Source: a bacterium
Lineage (GTDB): Bacteria > Patescibacteriota > Microgenomatia > Levybacterales > UBA12049
Assembly: GCA_021784535.1 (NCBI GenBank)
Contig: JAJYHW010000062.1
Coordinates: 1 to 19,281, forward strand
Length of the DNA stretch: 19,281 nucleotides
Direction of reading: 5' to 3'
The translations under genes were made by a program, and so were the position numbers. The notes below the pieces were generated by a model. It had not been told where the DNA came from. It did not search any database and worked only from the letters and a program-made list of their open reading frames with translations. Positions 6,490 through 13,636 of the stretch are shown piece after piece; position 1 is the first letter of the stretch, and each line of letters begins with the position of its first letter.

Positions 6490-7572
6490 TTAAATGCGAA
6501 ATAACCCGTCTTCCATGCTTTTTACTATTCCTTTCATCTCCATCAGAGATAAGAGTGTTCCTAATTGCGAAGGAGAAAGACCGGTACACTTTACCAGCTC
6601 ATCGAAATGCAGCTGCTGATCCTGTAATGTATCAATGATTTTCTGTTCCTCTTTTGTCGAGCCTTTTATTTTCTTCGTTCCCATCCCTGATACATAATTC
6701 TTCATTCCTAATGCAGTAATAATATCCTCTCCCGTCGTCACTATTTTCGCGCCCTTTGCAATAAGCGCTATCGGCCCTTTTGAAACAGACGATGTAATCG
6801 GTCCCGGGACAGCAAAAACTTTGCGGCTGTTTGCAAATGCGCTATTGGCTGTGATCAAGCTTCCGCTATCCTCGGTACCTTCGGTTACCAGAACCCCCAG
6901 AGATAATCCGGCTATAATACGATTCCGGGCAGGAAAAGACCCCTTATTCGGCATCATGCCAAGCGGATATTCGGAAACAATTGCACCTCCATGTTCAAGG
7001 ATACTGTCGTACAAACTCCTATTCTCCTCCGGAGTACAGACATCAACACCGCTTCCCAAAACAGCAATCGTTTTCCCGCCGGCAGCAAGAACCGATTTCG
7101 CAGCAACTGAATCAATGCCGGATGCGAGACCTGAAACGATAACACATCCTGAGTAAACCAACTCTGTTACAAAAGATTCCGTCACTTCCCTGCCGTATTC
7201 TGTATTTTTTCTTGTCCCGACAACTGAGACTAATTTATCTGTTTCGTTAAATAAATATGTTCCTTTTTTATAAAGAATAATTGGCGGATTCTTTATCTGT
7301 TTCAACAGTGCCGGATAGGATGTATCCTGCAGCGTACAGTATGTGACCCGCAATCGCCTCATCCGCTCCTCGTATTCTTCTAAAGAAAATTCTTCGCTAA
7401 AATTTCTTACACTATGCGCCGCCTTCTCTCCGATACCTGATGCTACTAATGCTTCAAGAGAAGCTTTCCACGCCTTTTTTGCAGAGCCAAAATAATGTAC
7501 TAATTTTTGAAATCGCACCGGTCCGATACCATCACAGCAGGATAATGCCAGCCAATATTTTCGCTCATCCAT
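6490..7572 (-). CDS. dprA: DNA processing protein DprA
   Basis: A 360-aa DprA/Smf protein, which loads RecA onto incoming single-stranded DNA during natural transformation. Residues 11-50 form the helix-hairpin-helix/SAM-like N-terminus (CCDGIGPVRF ... GIGEKAAHSV). The Rossmann domain carries VVGTRKN (117-123), SGLASGID (147-154), PARNRIIAGL (214-223), TEGTEDSGSLITA (230-242) and AVPGP. A winged helix of DprA type closes the protein at about 310-360. The open frame extends 74 codons further upstream, but MDERKYWLALS is the natural N-terminus and a TATGAT box lies 6 nt before this ATG, so I start at 7572. Its presence fits DNA uptake, a common trait of reduced genomes. Confidence 0.92.
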   Translation of the reverse strand: MDERKYWLALSCCDGIGPVRFQKLVHYFGSAKKAWKASLEALVASGIGEKAAHSVRNFSEEFSLEEYEERMRRLRVTYCTLQDTSYPALLKQIKNPPIILYKKGTYLFNETDKLVSVVGTRKNTEYGREVTESFVTELVYSGCVIVSGLASGIDSVAAKSVLAAGGKTIAVLGSGVDVCTPEENRSLYDSILEHGGAIVSEYPLGMMPNKGSFPARNRIIAGLSLGVLVTEGTEDSGSLITANSAFANSRKVFAVPGPITSSVSKGPIALIAKGAKIVTTGEDIITALGMKNYVSGMGTKKIKGSTKEEQKIIDTLQDQQLHFDELVKCTGLSPSQLGTLLSLMEMKGIVKSMEDGLFRI

Positions 7573-7578
7573 AGAGCT

Positions 7579-7584
7579 ATCATA
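7579..7584 (-). promoter_or_regulatory. -10 box of dprA
   Basis: Read on the minus strand this is TATGAT, 6 nt before ATG 7572, giving a leaderless start. No convincing -35 box is seen. It lies only about 20 bp from the opposite-facing -10 of the gene at 7618, so the two promoters overlap and may compete. Confidence 0.4.
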
Positions 7585-7602
7585 CTGTATTTTGATAAAA
7601 TC

Positions 7603-7611
7603 TGCTACAAT
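7603..7611 (+). promoter_or_regulatory. Extended -10 of the gene at 7618
   Basis: TGC followed by TACAAT, ending 6 nt before ATG 7618. The extended TG element compensates for a missing -35 box. Transcription should start at the ATG. Confidence 0.5.
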
Positions 7612-7617
7612 AAACGT

Positions 7618-7893
7618 ATGGGTGATGATATGACCAAACCGCGTCTGCTCGTTAAAAAAAATGATGCCAGAAAAGGCAGTCTGTGGAATCAATTGACCAA
7701 CAAACGGATTATCAAGCAGCATGGAGGATTTGATATACCGGAAGGAGATTTGCATGCAATTCAAAAATACGAAAACCCCCTTCTTCCCGAACAAACTTCA
7801 CCTGAAGAGATAAATAGTGCGCTTTCTCATCTGGAAAAAGAAATACAACAACTTAAAGAAAAAGATAATGAAGATTTCGATGATAAACAATAA
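7618..7893 (+). CDS. Small hydrophilic protein, unknown function
   Basis: 91 residues, strongly charged, with no membrane segment. The N-terminal half contains KPRLLVKKNDARKGSLWNQL and GGFDIPEGDLHAI. The C-terminal third (about 62-91) is an amphipathic, probably coiled-coil helix (EEINSALSHLEKEIQQLKEK) ending in acidic residues. No family is recognised. ATG 7618 is preferred over the in-frame ATG at 7630 because an extended -10 lies exactly 6 nt before it. It is followed 11 bp later by the DUF805 gene and may be co-transcribed with it. Confidence 0.6.
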   Translation: MGDDMTKPRLLVKKNDARKGSLWNQLTNKRIIKQHGGFDIPEGDLHAIQKYENPLLPEQTSPEEINSALSHLEKEIQQLKEKDNEDFDDKQ

Positions 7894-7904
7894 CGATTTG
7901 TTTT

Positions 7905-8540
7905 ATGGATCCCAGACTGATACAACAGACGATCAGCACGCCGGCTACAATTCCTTCCGAGGAACCACGGCTGCTCACACAAGAGCCGGAGCCTACCTAT
8001 TTGAGCCGCCTTTTCAAGGGAAGAATGAATAGACAAAACTATATCGTCGGCTCAACTTTTTTTGTTTTGGTGCCGCTTATTTGTTTTATCGTTGTACTAT
8101 TCAACATCTTACTTTCACCCAACACGTTCGCGATGCCTTATCTAAACCCATCAAATCCGGCACAAATTATTACTCCGCATGTTTCGATTATGTCACTGCT
8201 TAATACTCCGGCAAATATCTTGTGGGTTAGTATCGGTATCTTATTTACTCTTTTATCTACTCCTTATCTCTTGTCAATGCAAATAAAACGTTTGCATGAT
8301 CTCAACTTAAACGGATGGCTGTGGTTAATTAATTTTGTCCCCTTTACTTCTTTATTTGCATTGCCTTTACCGGGCGCCAATACTGGACAAACAGAATTTC
8401 TTATCGCAAATGGCATCTCACTTGCTGCATCAATTTTTTCAACCTATGTCACACTGGCTCCGGGAACGAACGGACCGAATAAATATGGAGAAAAACCGCT
8501 CCCGCGATCAAGCTTTCTCAAAGATATTCTGGCGTTGTAA
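7905..8540 (+). CDS. DUF805 family inner-membrane protein
   Basis: A 211-aa membrane protein with DUF805 landmarks: the GRMNRQNYIVGS entry to the first span (39-50), the loop motif IKRLHDLNLNGW (127-138), and the ending LAPGTNGPNKYGEKPLP (184-200). Four hydrophobic segments are visible, near 48-70, 105-125, 138-157 and 165-184. The first 35 residues are a Pro/Glu-rich extension not normally present. DUF805 proteins have no settled function. The start has no SD site or nearby -10, so it is probably read from the upstream gene's transcript. Its stop faces the pbp2 stop at a distance of 5 bp. Confidence 0.85.
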   Translation: MDPRLIQQTISTPATIPSEEPRLLTQEPEPTYLSRLFKGRMNRQNYIVGSTFFVLVPLICFIVVLFNILLSPNTFAMPYLNPSNPAQIITPHVSIMSLLNTPANILWVSIGILFTLLSTPYLLSMQIKRLHDLNLNGWLWLINFVPFTSLFALPLPGANTGQTEFLIANGISLAASIFSTYVTLAPGTNGPNKYGEKPLPRSSFLKDILAL

Positions 8541-8545
8541 TATAG

Positions 8546-10339
8546 TTATTGTCCGAAATATGCATTCAGAATTTGTTTTTCTATCGGTCCAGCAACATTT
8601 GATCCTTCTCCTGCTGATTCAACCAATACTGTCACAACTATCTGTGGTTTATACGCCGGCGCAAAAAGTGTCATCCATGCATGCGGCAATGCTGTAGCGT
8701 TCCCCTGCTGTGCAGTCCCTGTCTTACAGGCAATAACAACATGACGTAAAGCTGATGATACTGATGATACTTGTGTAATATTTTTCCCATCGATTTTCAA
8801 ATTTGGATTTTTTACCGTATAGTTAAATAATGGCCATCCGACCCCTCCCGGATTACATGCCTCAATCATCCCCTGCCTGATAAGATCGACAGTTTTCGCG
8901 TCAAGGAGATTTTTTTCTCTCACAATTGGATGACTGGTCATAAGTAAATGCGGCGCATCAAAGGTACCGTTATTTGCAATAATTTGCGTCCATGTATTAA
9001 CCTGTAGCGGAGTCGTCAATAAATATCCCTGCCCAATACCATAATCATATGTATCACCCAGATACCAAGGTTGCCCCAATACCTTTTGCTTCCATTGCGT
9101 CGTCGGTACAATACCTGATGCTTCACCTGGTAAATCAATAGCAGTTGGTGCACCTAATCCCATTTTGAGCGCAAAGGCTGATAACCGGTTAACGGTAATT
9201 TTTGCCGCTAATTTGTAGAAAAAAATATCATTTGATCTTGCCAGCGCAGTGACAACGTTGAGCGGATGCGGCTCCAGACGATGATAATCTGTCCATAACC
9301 AGTTTGCGAAAGAAAACTTCCCTATCCGCAAAACGCCAGTATCTTTTACTTTATAATGCTGATCAATAATATGCTCCTGAAGACCTGTTGCAGCAGAAAC
9401 AATTTTAAAAGTTGATCCCGGCGGATAAACGCCCCCAATGGCACGATTTAAAAGCGGATGATTTTTCGTATCATCTAAAATAGCAGAAACTGATTTATAC
9501 GCGCTCTCTGAAGCAGGCTTATAAGAAGTATCCATAGTAAATAAATTCGGATCAAAGGTAGGCTTGGATACCATTGCGAGAATTTCACCGTCAGGTTTGG
9601 AAACAATAATAGCTCCTTTTTTTATTCCTTTTGCTGCCTGATAAACTGCCTTCTGCAGTTTCAAATCAATTGTCAAGGTGATATTGTGCCCGGGTATAGG
9701 ATCAGTCTGACCGAGAGATCGAACTTTTTGTCCCAACGCGTTTACCTCAATCAATGCTTTACCGTTTTGGCCATGCAATTCCTGTTCATACTCTTGTTCT
9801 ATTCCGCTCTTCCCGACCCACGCATCCGGCTGATATCCTGCATATTGACCGGAAGCCAACTCAATTCGGGAAATCTGTCCGACATAACCAAGAACATGAC
9901 TCAATATAACATTGTACGGATATTCTCTCAATGAATCTACCTGCACATGTTTATCGCCTTTTGCAAGAAGTGCCAATGCCGCATCTCTACTTAATGGCTT
10001 TGTGGTGCATTTTTGGGTATCACCGGGAGAACAGTGCTCAACCAGCTGAAAACCCGGCATATTATATACAAGAGGATTCCCGTTGCGATCAAAAATAATA
10101 CCCCGCTGCGCAGGAATGACTTGCGTACGAATACGATTGGAATCTGATAATTGCTGATAATAATTGCCCTGCACAATTTGTACAGAAAAAAGGGTAATAA
10201 AAAGGATAATACCGGTAATAATCAATATAACCGGCAATAAATACCATCGTATCCGCAAAAGCCTGGCATGTTCTTCATAATGTCTTCGTGTTATCTTTTC
10301 TGTTTTAATATGATCGCCAAACGCGAAACCAACCTTCAT
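8546..10339 (-). CDS. mrdA: Penicillin-binding protein 2 (elongasome transpeptidase)
   Basis: A 597-aa class B PBP. It has a cytoplasmic N-terminus, one membrane anchor (about 32-57), a dimerisation domain opening with the typical AQRGIIFDRNGNPL (77-90), and a transpeptidase domain with S309-T-F-K312 (nucleophile), S369-N-D and K539-T-G. It cross-links peptidoglycan during elongation together with MreC, MreD and MreB, and it is the expected last gene of the mreCD cluster. An AAAAAGGT element overlaps the mreD stop and lies 3 nt before the ATG, so translation is coupled to mreD. Two cysteines (103 and 111) sit in an outward-facing loop and could form a disulfide. No RodA partner is in the window. 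Confidence 0.93.
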   Translation of the reverse strand: MKVGFAFGDHIKTEKITRRHYEEHARLLRIRWYLLPVILIITGIILFITLFSVQIVQGNYYQQLSDSNRIRTQVIPAQRGIIFDRNGNPLVYNMPGFQLVEHCSPGDTQKCTTKPLSRDAALALLAKGDKHVQVDSLREYPYNVILSHVLGYVGQISRIELASGQYAGYQPDAWVGKSGIEQEYEQELHGQNGKALIEVNALGQKVRSLGQTDPIPGHNITLTIDLKLQKAVYQAAKGIKKGAIIVSKPDGEILAMVSKPTFDPNLFTMDTSYKPASESAYKSVSAILDDTKNHPLLNRAIGGVYPPGSTFKIVSAATGLQEHIIDQHYKVKDTGVLRIGKFSFANWLWTDYHRLEPHPLNVVTALARSNDIFFYKLAAKITVNRLSAFALKMGLGAPTAIDLPGEASGIVPTTQWKQKVLGQPWYLGDTYDYGIGQGYLLTTPLQVNTWTQIIANNGTFDAPHLLMTSHPIVREKNLLDAKTVDLIRQGMIEACNPGGVGWPLFNYTVKNPNLKIDGKNITQVSSVSSALRHVVIACKTGTAQQGNATALPHAWMTLFAPAYKPQIVVTVLVESAGEGSNVAGPIEKQILNAYFGQ

Positions 10340-10348
10340 AATACCTTT

Positions 10349-10774
10349 TTAATTTTCAAAATGAAACAGTGAAAATTGATTGCTTATCAATCTGATAATT
10401 GCAAATAATAACACTGCAATAACTGCGCTCAAACCTGCCATCATAAATATATTCTGATACGTAAAAATAAGCAAATAAAGAAAGGATCCCAAAAACGATG
10501 CAATAAAAACAAACGGATAAGAATTAATCTCATATTTTCGTTGATATAACAAAATCAATAGCACAGCCGTCAATAAGAAAATGCTTGTCACGCCGATTGG
10601 ACGCAATGCAAAGGTATCAAGAAAAATGCCCGCAAGAAACGCAATAAAAAAAACCGCAGAGCTTCTCATGCGTATCGTCAGACAAACAAGACAGATAAAG
10701 ACCAGCGGCAGGGTCGTCACCGTACCCTCAAAGAAAACTGAAATTAATAACAAAACTAATAATAAAATTATCAT
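10349..10774 (-). CDS. mreD: Rod-shape determining protein MreD
   Basis: A 141-aa integral membrane protein of four to five hydrophobic segments (near 1-15, 20-33, 41-54, 60-76, 87-105 and 110-128). The sequence is poorly conserved, as usual for MreD; features such as FLAGIFLDTFALRPIGVTSI match the family. The position between mreC and pbp2 makes the call firm. It links MreC and MreB to PBP2/RodA at the membrane. No SD site precedes the ATG; the 45 bp before it are an 8-bp tandem repeat. The stop TAA is 9 bp from the pbp2 start. Confidence 0.82.
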   Translation of the reverse strand: MIILLLVLLLISVFFEGTVTTLPLVFICLVCLTIRMRSSAVFFIAFLAGIFLDTFALRPIGVTSIFLLTAVLLILLYQRKYEINSYPFVFIASFLGSFLYLLIFTYQNIFMMAGLSAVIAVLLFAIIRLISNQFSLFHFEN

Positions 10775-10778
10775 ACTC

Positions 10779-10818
10779 GTTAATTGGTTAACGCGTTAAC
10801 GAGTTAACTCTTTAACTT
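10779..10818 (+). repeat. 8-bp tandem array between mreC and mreD
   Basis: Five octamers in register: GTTAATTG, GTTAACGC, GTTAACGA, GTTAACTC, TTTAACTT. Three contain the palindrome GTTAAC, so the array can also fold into alternative short hairpins. It fills nearly the whole 45-bp gap between the mreC stop and the mreD start. Confidence 0.8.
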
Positions 10819-10819
10819 T

Positions 10820-11572
10820 TTACTGTGTCTTAACAAAAACCATTCGTAATCGAGACACATCCACCAGACTCCGAATCTCACCCGACTGGAAAAGACTGCT
10901 TGCCTGCTTATCAATCGACACAATTTTGCCGACAATTAAACCAGGCGGATACCCGATTCCCTGCAAATTCTGATCGCCTTTTGTCACAATAATATCATTT
11001 ACTGCAAGTTTATCAGAAAGCACTACGTTCCCGAAAACAACTGTACCGTTTGCGAGAGTTTTGACAATGCCATGAATTCCTGTTTTTGCGGTAACGGCAG
11101 TAAACGATGTAGACGGATCGCTAAGAAGCAATACAAGTGCGATATGAGGAGTAGACTTGGCAATTTTTCCGATAATATTGTTTTTCACTACCACAATATT
11201 TCCAACGCGGACATGATCCGCGGTCCCTTTATCGATAAGCAAAGCATTTTGCTGCGTTCCGATAATATCTGCGGGGAGCAGTTGCTGCGGCGGCGGACTG
11301 GTAATCAAAAACTGGTCATGAAGCGCCTGATTATCCTTTTGTATTTCCTGCATTTGTGCAAGCCGCGCCCGTAATTGGTTATTTTCCTGCTGCAGTTGCT
11401 GTTGCGGTGTCAATACGACAGGCTTTGTGCTTGCTATAAACGCCCATTTTTGGATTGGCAAGGTGATAATCTGCAAGACGTTTGTCAAAGGATTCTGAAA
11501 AAAGAAAAGAATGAGAAGAGAAAGAAGAAGAAAAATTGAAAAAATTGGGAAAACAGCCCTGACCCGTTTCAT
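10820..11572 (-). CDS. mreC: Rod-shape determining protein MreC
   Basis: A 250-aa protein with a short basic N-terminus (MKRVRAVF), one membrane span (about 8-26), a Gln-rich coiled coil (about 56-88, QQQLQQENNQLRARLAQMQ) and the two-barrel MreC domain, with GDQNLQGIGYPPGLIVGKI as the typical late motif. It is a periplasm-facing scaffold that binds PBP2 and activates the elongasome. The frame is open for 16 more codons upstream (to 11620), but I choose 11572. MKRVR leads straight into the anchor, and a TTGTCA-17-TACAAT promoter ends 7 nt before this ATG, which would place the longer start inside the promoter. It is followed by mreD and pbp2. Confidence 0.9.
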   Translation of the reverse strand: MKRVRAVFPIFSIFLLLSLLILFFFQNPLTNVLQIITLPIQKWAFIASTKPVVLTPQQQLQQENNQLRARLAQMQEIQKDNQALHDQFLITSPPPQQLLPADIIGTQQNALLIDKGTADHVRVGNIVVVKNNIIGKIAKSTPHIALVLLLSDPSTSFTAVTAKTGIHGIVKTLANGTVVFGNVVLSDKLAVNDIIVTKGDQNLQGIGYPPGLIVGKIVSIDKQASSLFQSGEIRSLVDVSRLRMVFVKTQ

Positions 11573-11579
11573 ACCAGCT

Positions 11580-11608
11580 ATTGTAGTTGGTTTGTTTGCC
11601 TTTGACAA
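11580..11608 (-). promoter_or_regulatory. Promoter of mreC-mreD-pbp2, leaderless
   Basis: On the minus strand: TTGTCA (11608-11603), a 17-bp spacer, TACAAT (11585-11580), then 7 nt to ATG 11572. Near-consensus boxes at ideal spacing. It is back to back with the promoter of the gene at 11658. Confidence 0.7.
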
Positions 11609-11622
11609 CCCAAGAAGCAAAA

Positions 11623-11651
11623 TTGACTTTATATTATAGGATATTTATAAT
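11623..11651 (+). promoter_or_regulatory. Promoter of the dehydratase-like gene, leaderless
   Basis: TTGACT (11623-11628), exactly 17 bp, perfect TATAAT (11646-11651), then 6 nt to ATG 11658. This is the strongest promoter in the window and supports 11658 as the true start of the interrupted gene. Confidence 0.75.
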
Positions 11652-11657
11652 ACACAC

Positions 11658-12411
11658 ATGACTGAGCGGCTTAAAACGAGGACAATTGAAAAAAGAGATA
11701 TATCTTATTGGGTTCAAGAGGCGCAGCGTGCAGCAACTATGCAAGTCAAGCGGGCACGATTAGAAGAGACCCCCCCCTTGGCTACTGACTGATGGAAAAA
11801 TTGCTAATCGTGATCCAAAGACTGGCAAAGCACGCTTTTTTGAAGTTGGAGCTGTAAACATTGGTACAAGTGGTCGAGAGGTAAAGATATTTGGACAACC
11901 TGGTATTTTTGAAGTTGAAGACCTTAGTGATCCCGATGGAGCCTGTGGAACAGTAGGATTATTGATCGACAGAAAAACAGGAGATGTGTTAGTTACAGCA
12001 GTGGCAGAACCATTCCAAGCAAAACCAGACTCGCAAACTGGCGAATTTATTTCTCTTAGAGCTTCTCTTCAGGGAAGTTTTACCAATATTTCAGAAAATA
12101 AAGTCCCCTTCTCTGAACAGGTAAATCCCCATACCTATTATCATTTTGTCAGATCCAATCCATCACGTATCGAAGAGAAAATTCGTGTTGGGTATACCTT
12201 TGTAGATAAAGAAAAAATCGATTTGCGCGATCAACCTAATTCCGCTTGGTTTTCTGTAAGAGAAATTGAGCGTGGAATCAGAAATGATTTACCCTTTAAT
12301 GCATTATTCCATGCAGCATTTGATATTTATCGCGCAGAGGTAAAACAACCTTCACGGATTAAAAGATTCTTCAGACGGTTGATGCGTCCTAAACGGACGA
12401 GTGCCGTTTAG
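11658..12411 (+). pseudogene. NDP-hexose 2,3-dehydratase-like (EvaA half) gene, frameshifted at a C8 tract
   Basis: From ATG 11658 the frame reads 44 residues (MTERLKTRTIEKRD ... EETPPLATD) and stops at TGA 11790-11792. Eight C occur at 11770-11777. Removing one C joins it to the frame that stays open to TAG 12409-12411, giving a 250-aa protein without internal stops (EETPPWLLTDGKIANRD...). The joined protein resembles one repeat of EvaA-type NDP-hexose 2,3-dehydratases: a FGQPGIFEVED motif, LVTAVAEPFQAKPDS followed by a LRASLQGSFTNIS segment, and a late AWFSVREIERGIRNDLPFNA. Those enzymes make deoxysugars for glycans. The match is by motif shape only. As written the gene is off. Phase variation or a homopolymer error are the likely causes. 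It splits mreB from mreC and overlaps the mreB stop. Confidence 0.6.
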
Positions 12412-13535
12412 CGCAGTCCCCCAATTACCTTCACCCGTTCCAGCAGTGCGTCATCTTCAAGGACTTTGCCGGTACCACGGACGACTGAAGTTAATGAATC
12501 ATTGGAGACTACGACCGGCATATGAATTCGTTCTGCCAAAAGCTGATCAAGACCCGCAAGCTGGGCTCCTCCGCCAGTGAGCAATACGCCCTGCTCCAGA
12601 ATGTCAGGAAGCAATTCCGGAGGCGTCTCTTCCAGAACATCAGCAACAGCCTGAATAATCTGCGTTAAACTTGACGAAAGCGCTTCCCGGATTTCAGCTT
12701 CAGTAATTTTCAAACTCCGCGGCAATCCTGTCTCGATATCCCGCCCTCTGATAATCATTACCTTTTCAAGATGCGGATTCCCTTCAGCTTTTTCCTTATC
12801 GCTATTTTCTTTTACATTCTGCATTTTCATTTTTACATTTTTTTTGTATGCGCTCCCGATTTTCATCTTTATCTCTTCTGATGTCCGTTCGCCGATAACC
12901 AAACCATGACGCAACCGGATATAATGCAAAATTGCCTGATCCATATCATCTCCGGCAAGCTTAAGCGACCTGCCCACGACAATTCCTCCCAATGAGATCA
13001 CTGCGATCTCTGTAGTCCCTCCACCGATATCAACCACCATAGCGCCTTTGGACTGAAAGATCGAAATACCTTCACCGATTGCTGCTGCCATCGGCTCTTC
13101 AATCAGATACGCTTCCCGTGCTCCTGCTGATAAGGCCGCCTCCCATACAGCTCTTCGCTCAACTTCGGTTACGGCTGAGGGAATGCCGATAACAACCTTG
13201 GGACGAGCCAACAAGCGCGGAAGCAATCTCCCCATCTCATGAACCTGTTTGATATAGTAAGCTATCATCGCCTCTGTCGCGTCAAAATCAGCAATCACGC
13301 CTCCTCGAAGCGGACGGATTGTCAAAATTGATGCCGGTGTCTTACCAAGCATTTTTTTGGCATCAGTTCCAATCGCAATAATACGTTTGGTTTTTTTATG
13401 CTTGGCGACAACTGATGGTTCGCGGATCACAATACCCTTATCTTTTACAAAAATTAATGTATTTGCAGTACCGAGATCAATACCGATATCATGGCTAAAC
13501 AAACTGAAAAATTTATTGATAGGAGAAAAATTCAT
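12408..13535 (-). CDS. mreB: Rod-shape determining protein MreB (bacterial actin)
   Basis: A 375-aa actin-fold ATPase. Phosphate-1 motif DIGIDLGTANTLIF (16-29), GIPSAVTEVERRA, phosphate-2 motif VVDIGGGTTEIAVI, and an adenosine motif LLTGGGAQLAGLDQLL near the end. It forms membrane filaments that steer elongation enzymes. It has about 20 extra residues (231-255, KKNVKMKMQNVKENSDKEKA) between IGSAY and the conserved IRGRDIETGLP, where relatives have a short loop. The first part of this insertion is a 7-bp tandem repeat. It is transcribed from its own promoter and, unlike the usual mreBCD order, is separated from mreC by an opposite-strand gene. The two 3' ends overlap by 4 bp. Confidence 0.95.
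   Translation of the reverse strand: MNFSPINKFFSLFSHDIGIDLGTANTLIFVKDKGIVIREPSVVAKHKKTKRIIAIGTDAKKMLGKTPASILTIRPLRGGVIADFDATEAMIAYYIKQVHEMGRLLPRLLARPKVVIGIPSAVTEVERRAVWEAALSAGAREAYLIEEPMAAAIGEGISIFQSKGAMVVDIGGGTTEIAVISLGGIVVGRSLKLAGDDMDQAILHYIRLRHGLVIGERTSEEIKMKIGSAYKKNVKMKMQNVKENSDKEKAEGNPHLEKVMIIRGRDIETGLPRSLKITEAEIREALSSSLTQIIQAVADVLEETPPELLPDILEQGVLLTGGGAQLAGLDQLLAERIHMPVVVSNDSLTSVVRGTGKVLEDDALLERVKVIGGLR
12804..12845 (+). repeat. 7-bp tandem array inside mreB
   Basis: Heptamers in register on the plus strand: ATTTTCT, TTTACAT, TCTGCAT, TTTCATT, TTTACAT, TTTTTTT. The coding strand unit is close to ATGTAAA, giving KNVKMKMQNVKEN at about residues 231-244 of MreB. Confidence 0.65.
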
Positions 13536-13565
13536 AAAATTACTACTTTGTACATTTCTTCGCCC

Positions 13566-13594
13566 ATTCTACCAGCTTGCTCAGGTTTTGCCAA
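13566..13594 (-). promoter_or_regulatory. Promoter of mreB
   Basis: On the minus strand: TTGGCA (13594-13589), a 17-bp spacer, TAGAAT (13571-13566). Transcription would start near 13559, leaving a leader of about 24 nt before ATG 13535 with no recognisable SD site. A possible plus-strand -10 (TATGAT, 13595-13600) for the divergent gene at 13637 abuts it. Confidence 0.55.
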
Positions 13595-13636
13595 TATGAT
13601 AGGATAAACAAGGAATTGAAAATTTCAAATTAATCA

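Noticed and set aside
6490..7794. dprA start at 7794 and mreC start at 11620
   Set aside because: The extra N-terminal residues do not match the families, and the promoters lie between those distant starts and the chosen ones.
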